DNA of 64,000 nt from Hydractinia symbiolongicarpus (taxonomy: Eukaryota > Cnidaria > Hydrozoa > Anthoathecata > Hydractiniidae), in NCBI RefSeq assembly GCF_029227915.1, contig NC_079888.1:22796001-22860000 (forward strand), read 5' to 3'. Both the position numbers and the translations under genes were made by a program. Below the pieces are notes generated by a model, which made no database searches, had not been told where the DNA came from, and was given only the letters and a program-made list of their open reading frames with translations. This document shows positions 63,955 through 64,000 of this stretch, piece by piece; position 1 is the first letter of the stretch; every line of letters begins with the position of its first letter.

Positions 63955-64000
63955 ATTTCCCGAACGGCAAACGAAAACCCGCGATTTCCCGTAAATCCCG
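63955..64000 (-). repeat. Second half-monomer with the same deletion join, cut by the window end
   Basis: CGAACGGCAAACG at 63961 repeats the join at 63255 exactly, 706 bp later. The window ends 40 bp into it. Independent identical deletions are unlikely, so the truncated unit was probably copied along with neighbouring monomers. Confidence 0.75.

Larger units (their letters stand above)
53731..64000 (-). repeat. Satellite array, inverted arm (about 50 monomers)
   Basis: The same 203-bp family in the opposite orientation: every landmark of the sense arm appears as its reverse complement (for example CCCAGGGAGTAAACTC and GTTTAATCGCCGGC). The arm runs to the right edge of the window and is still satellite there. 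It contains a 7-monomer HOR, several one- or two-base indel classes, T-homopolymer variants and two half-monomers created by an internal deletion. Its monomer classes overlap with those of the sense arm, so both arms share one ancestral pool. Confidence 0.98.

Noticed and set aside
1-64000. CRISPR array, suggested by very regular spacing
   Set aside because: The whole 203-bp unit is repeated and there are no unique spacers, no leader and no cas genes. Unit size and array length do not fit CRISPR.

Overview
The whole window is satellite DNA. I see no protein-coding gene, RNA gene, transposable element, CRISPR array or unique-sequence island from base 1 to base 64000. A tandem repeat with a unit of about 203 bp (range roughly 200-204 bp, plus a few truncated units) fills the window, about 315 units in all. 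The organism must be a eukaryote, because a homogeneous array of this size without genes is typical of centromeric, pericentromeric, subtelomeric or B/sex-chromosome heterochromatin. I do not recognise the monomer as a named family and cannot assign a species. A typical unit (24411-24613) is 37% GC (76 of 203 bases, hand count) and carries 12 CpGs, about 1.7 times the number expected from its base composition.

Layout. Bases 1-53730 are monomers in one orientation (called sense here, + strand). At 53730/53731 the orientation flips, and 53731-64000 are the same family on the - strand, so the two arms meet tail to tail. Both ends of the window lie inside the array, so its true size and flanks are unknown.

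Within each arm, monomers fall into recurring variant classes defined by linked substitutions and single-base indels. The classes are arranged in higher-order repeats (HORs) and segmental duplications of 2, 3, 4, 5, 6, 7, 8, 16, 23-25, 34 and 71 monomers. Main blocks: a 5-monomer HOR (about 1013 bp) at 0.1-3.1, 7.4-10 and 14.4-21 kb; 3- and 8-monomer HORs at 2.7-7.1 kb; 3/4-monomer HORs (607/810 bp) at 24-26 and 29.5-31 kb, with flanking 4.7-5.1 kb duplications; 4-, 6- and 7-monomer duplications from 33 to 52 kb; and a 7-monomer HOR (1418 bp) in the inverted arm. Copies differ by insertion or loss of whole monomers, the signature of unequal exchange. A few junctions (near 50.9-51.0, 53.73, 63.26 and 63.97 kb) break the monomer phase and look like illegitimate joins.

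Short open frames of 60-102 codons recur on both strands, but they are by-products of the repeat. Most of the 64-codon frames begin at TTG, and the 203-bp unit shifts the frame by two bases per monomer. Nothing supports translation. The features most worth following up are the orientation switch and the mismatch in monomer classes across it, the phase-breaking junctions, a conserved 7-9 bp dyad in the monomers, and the helically spaced CGGG block.
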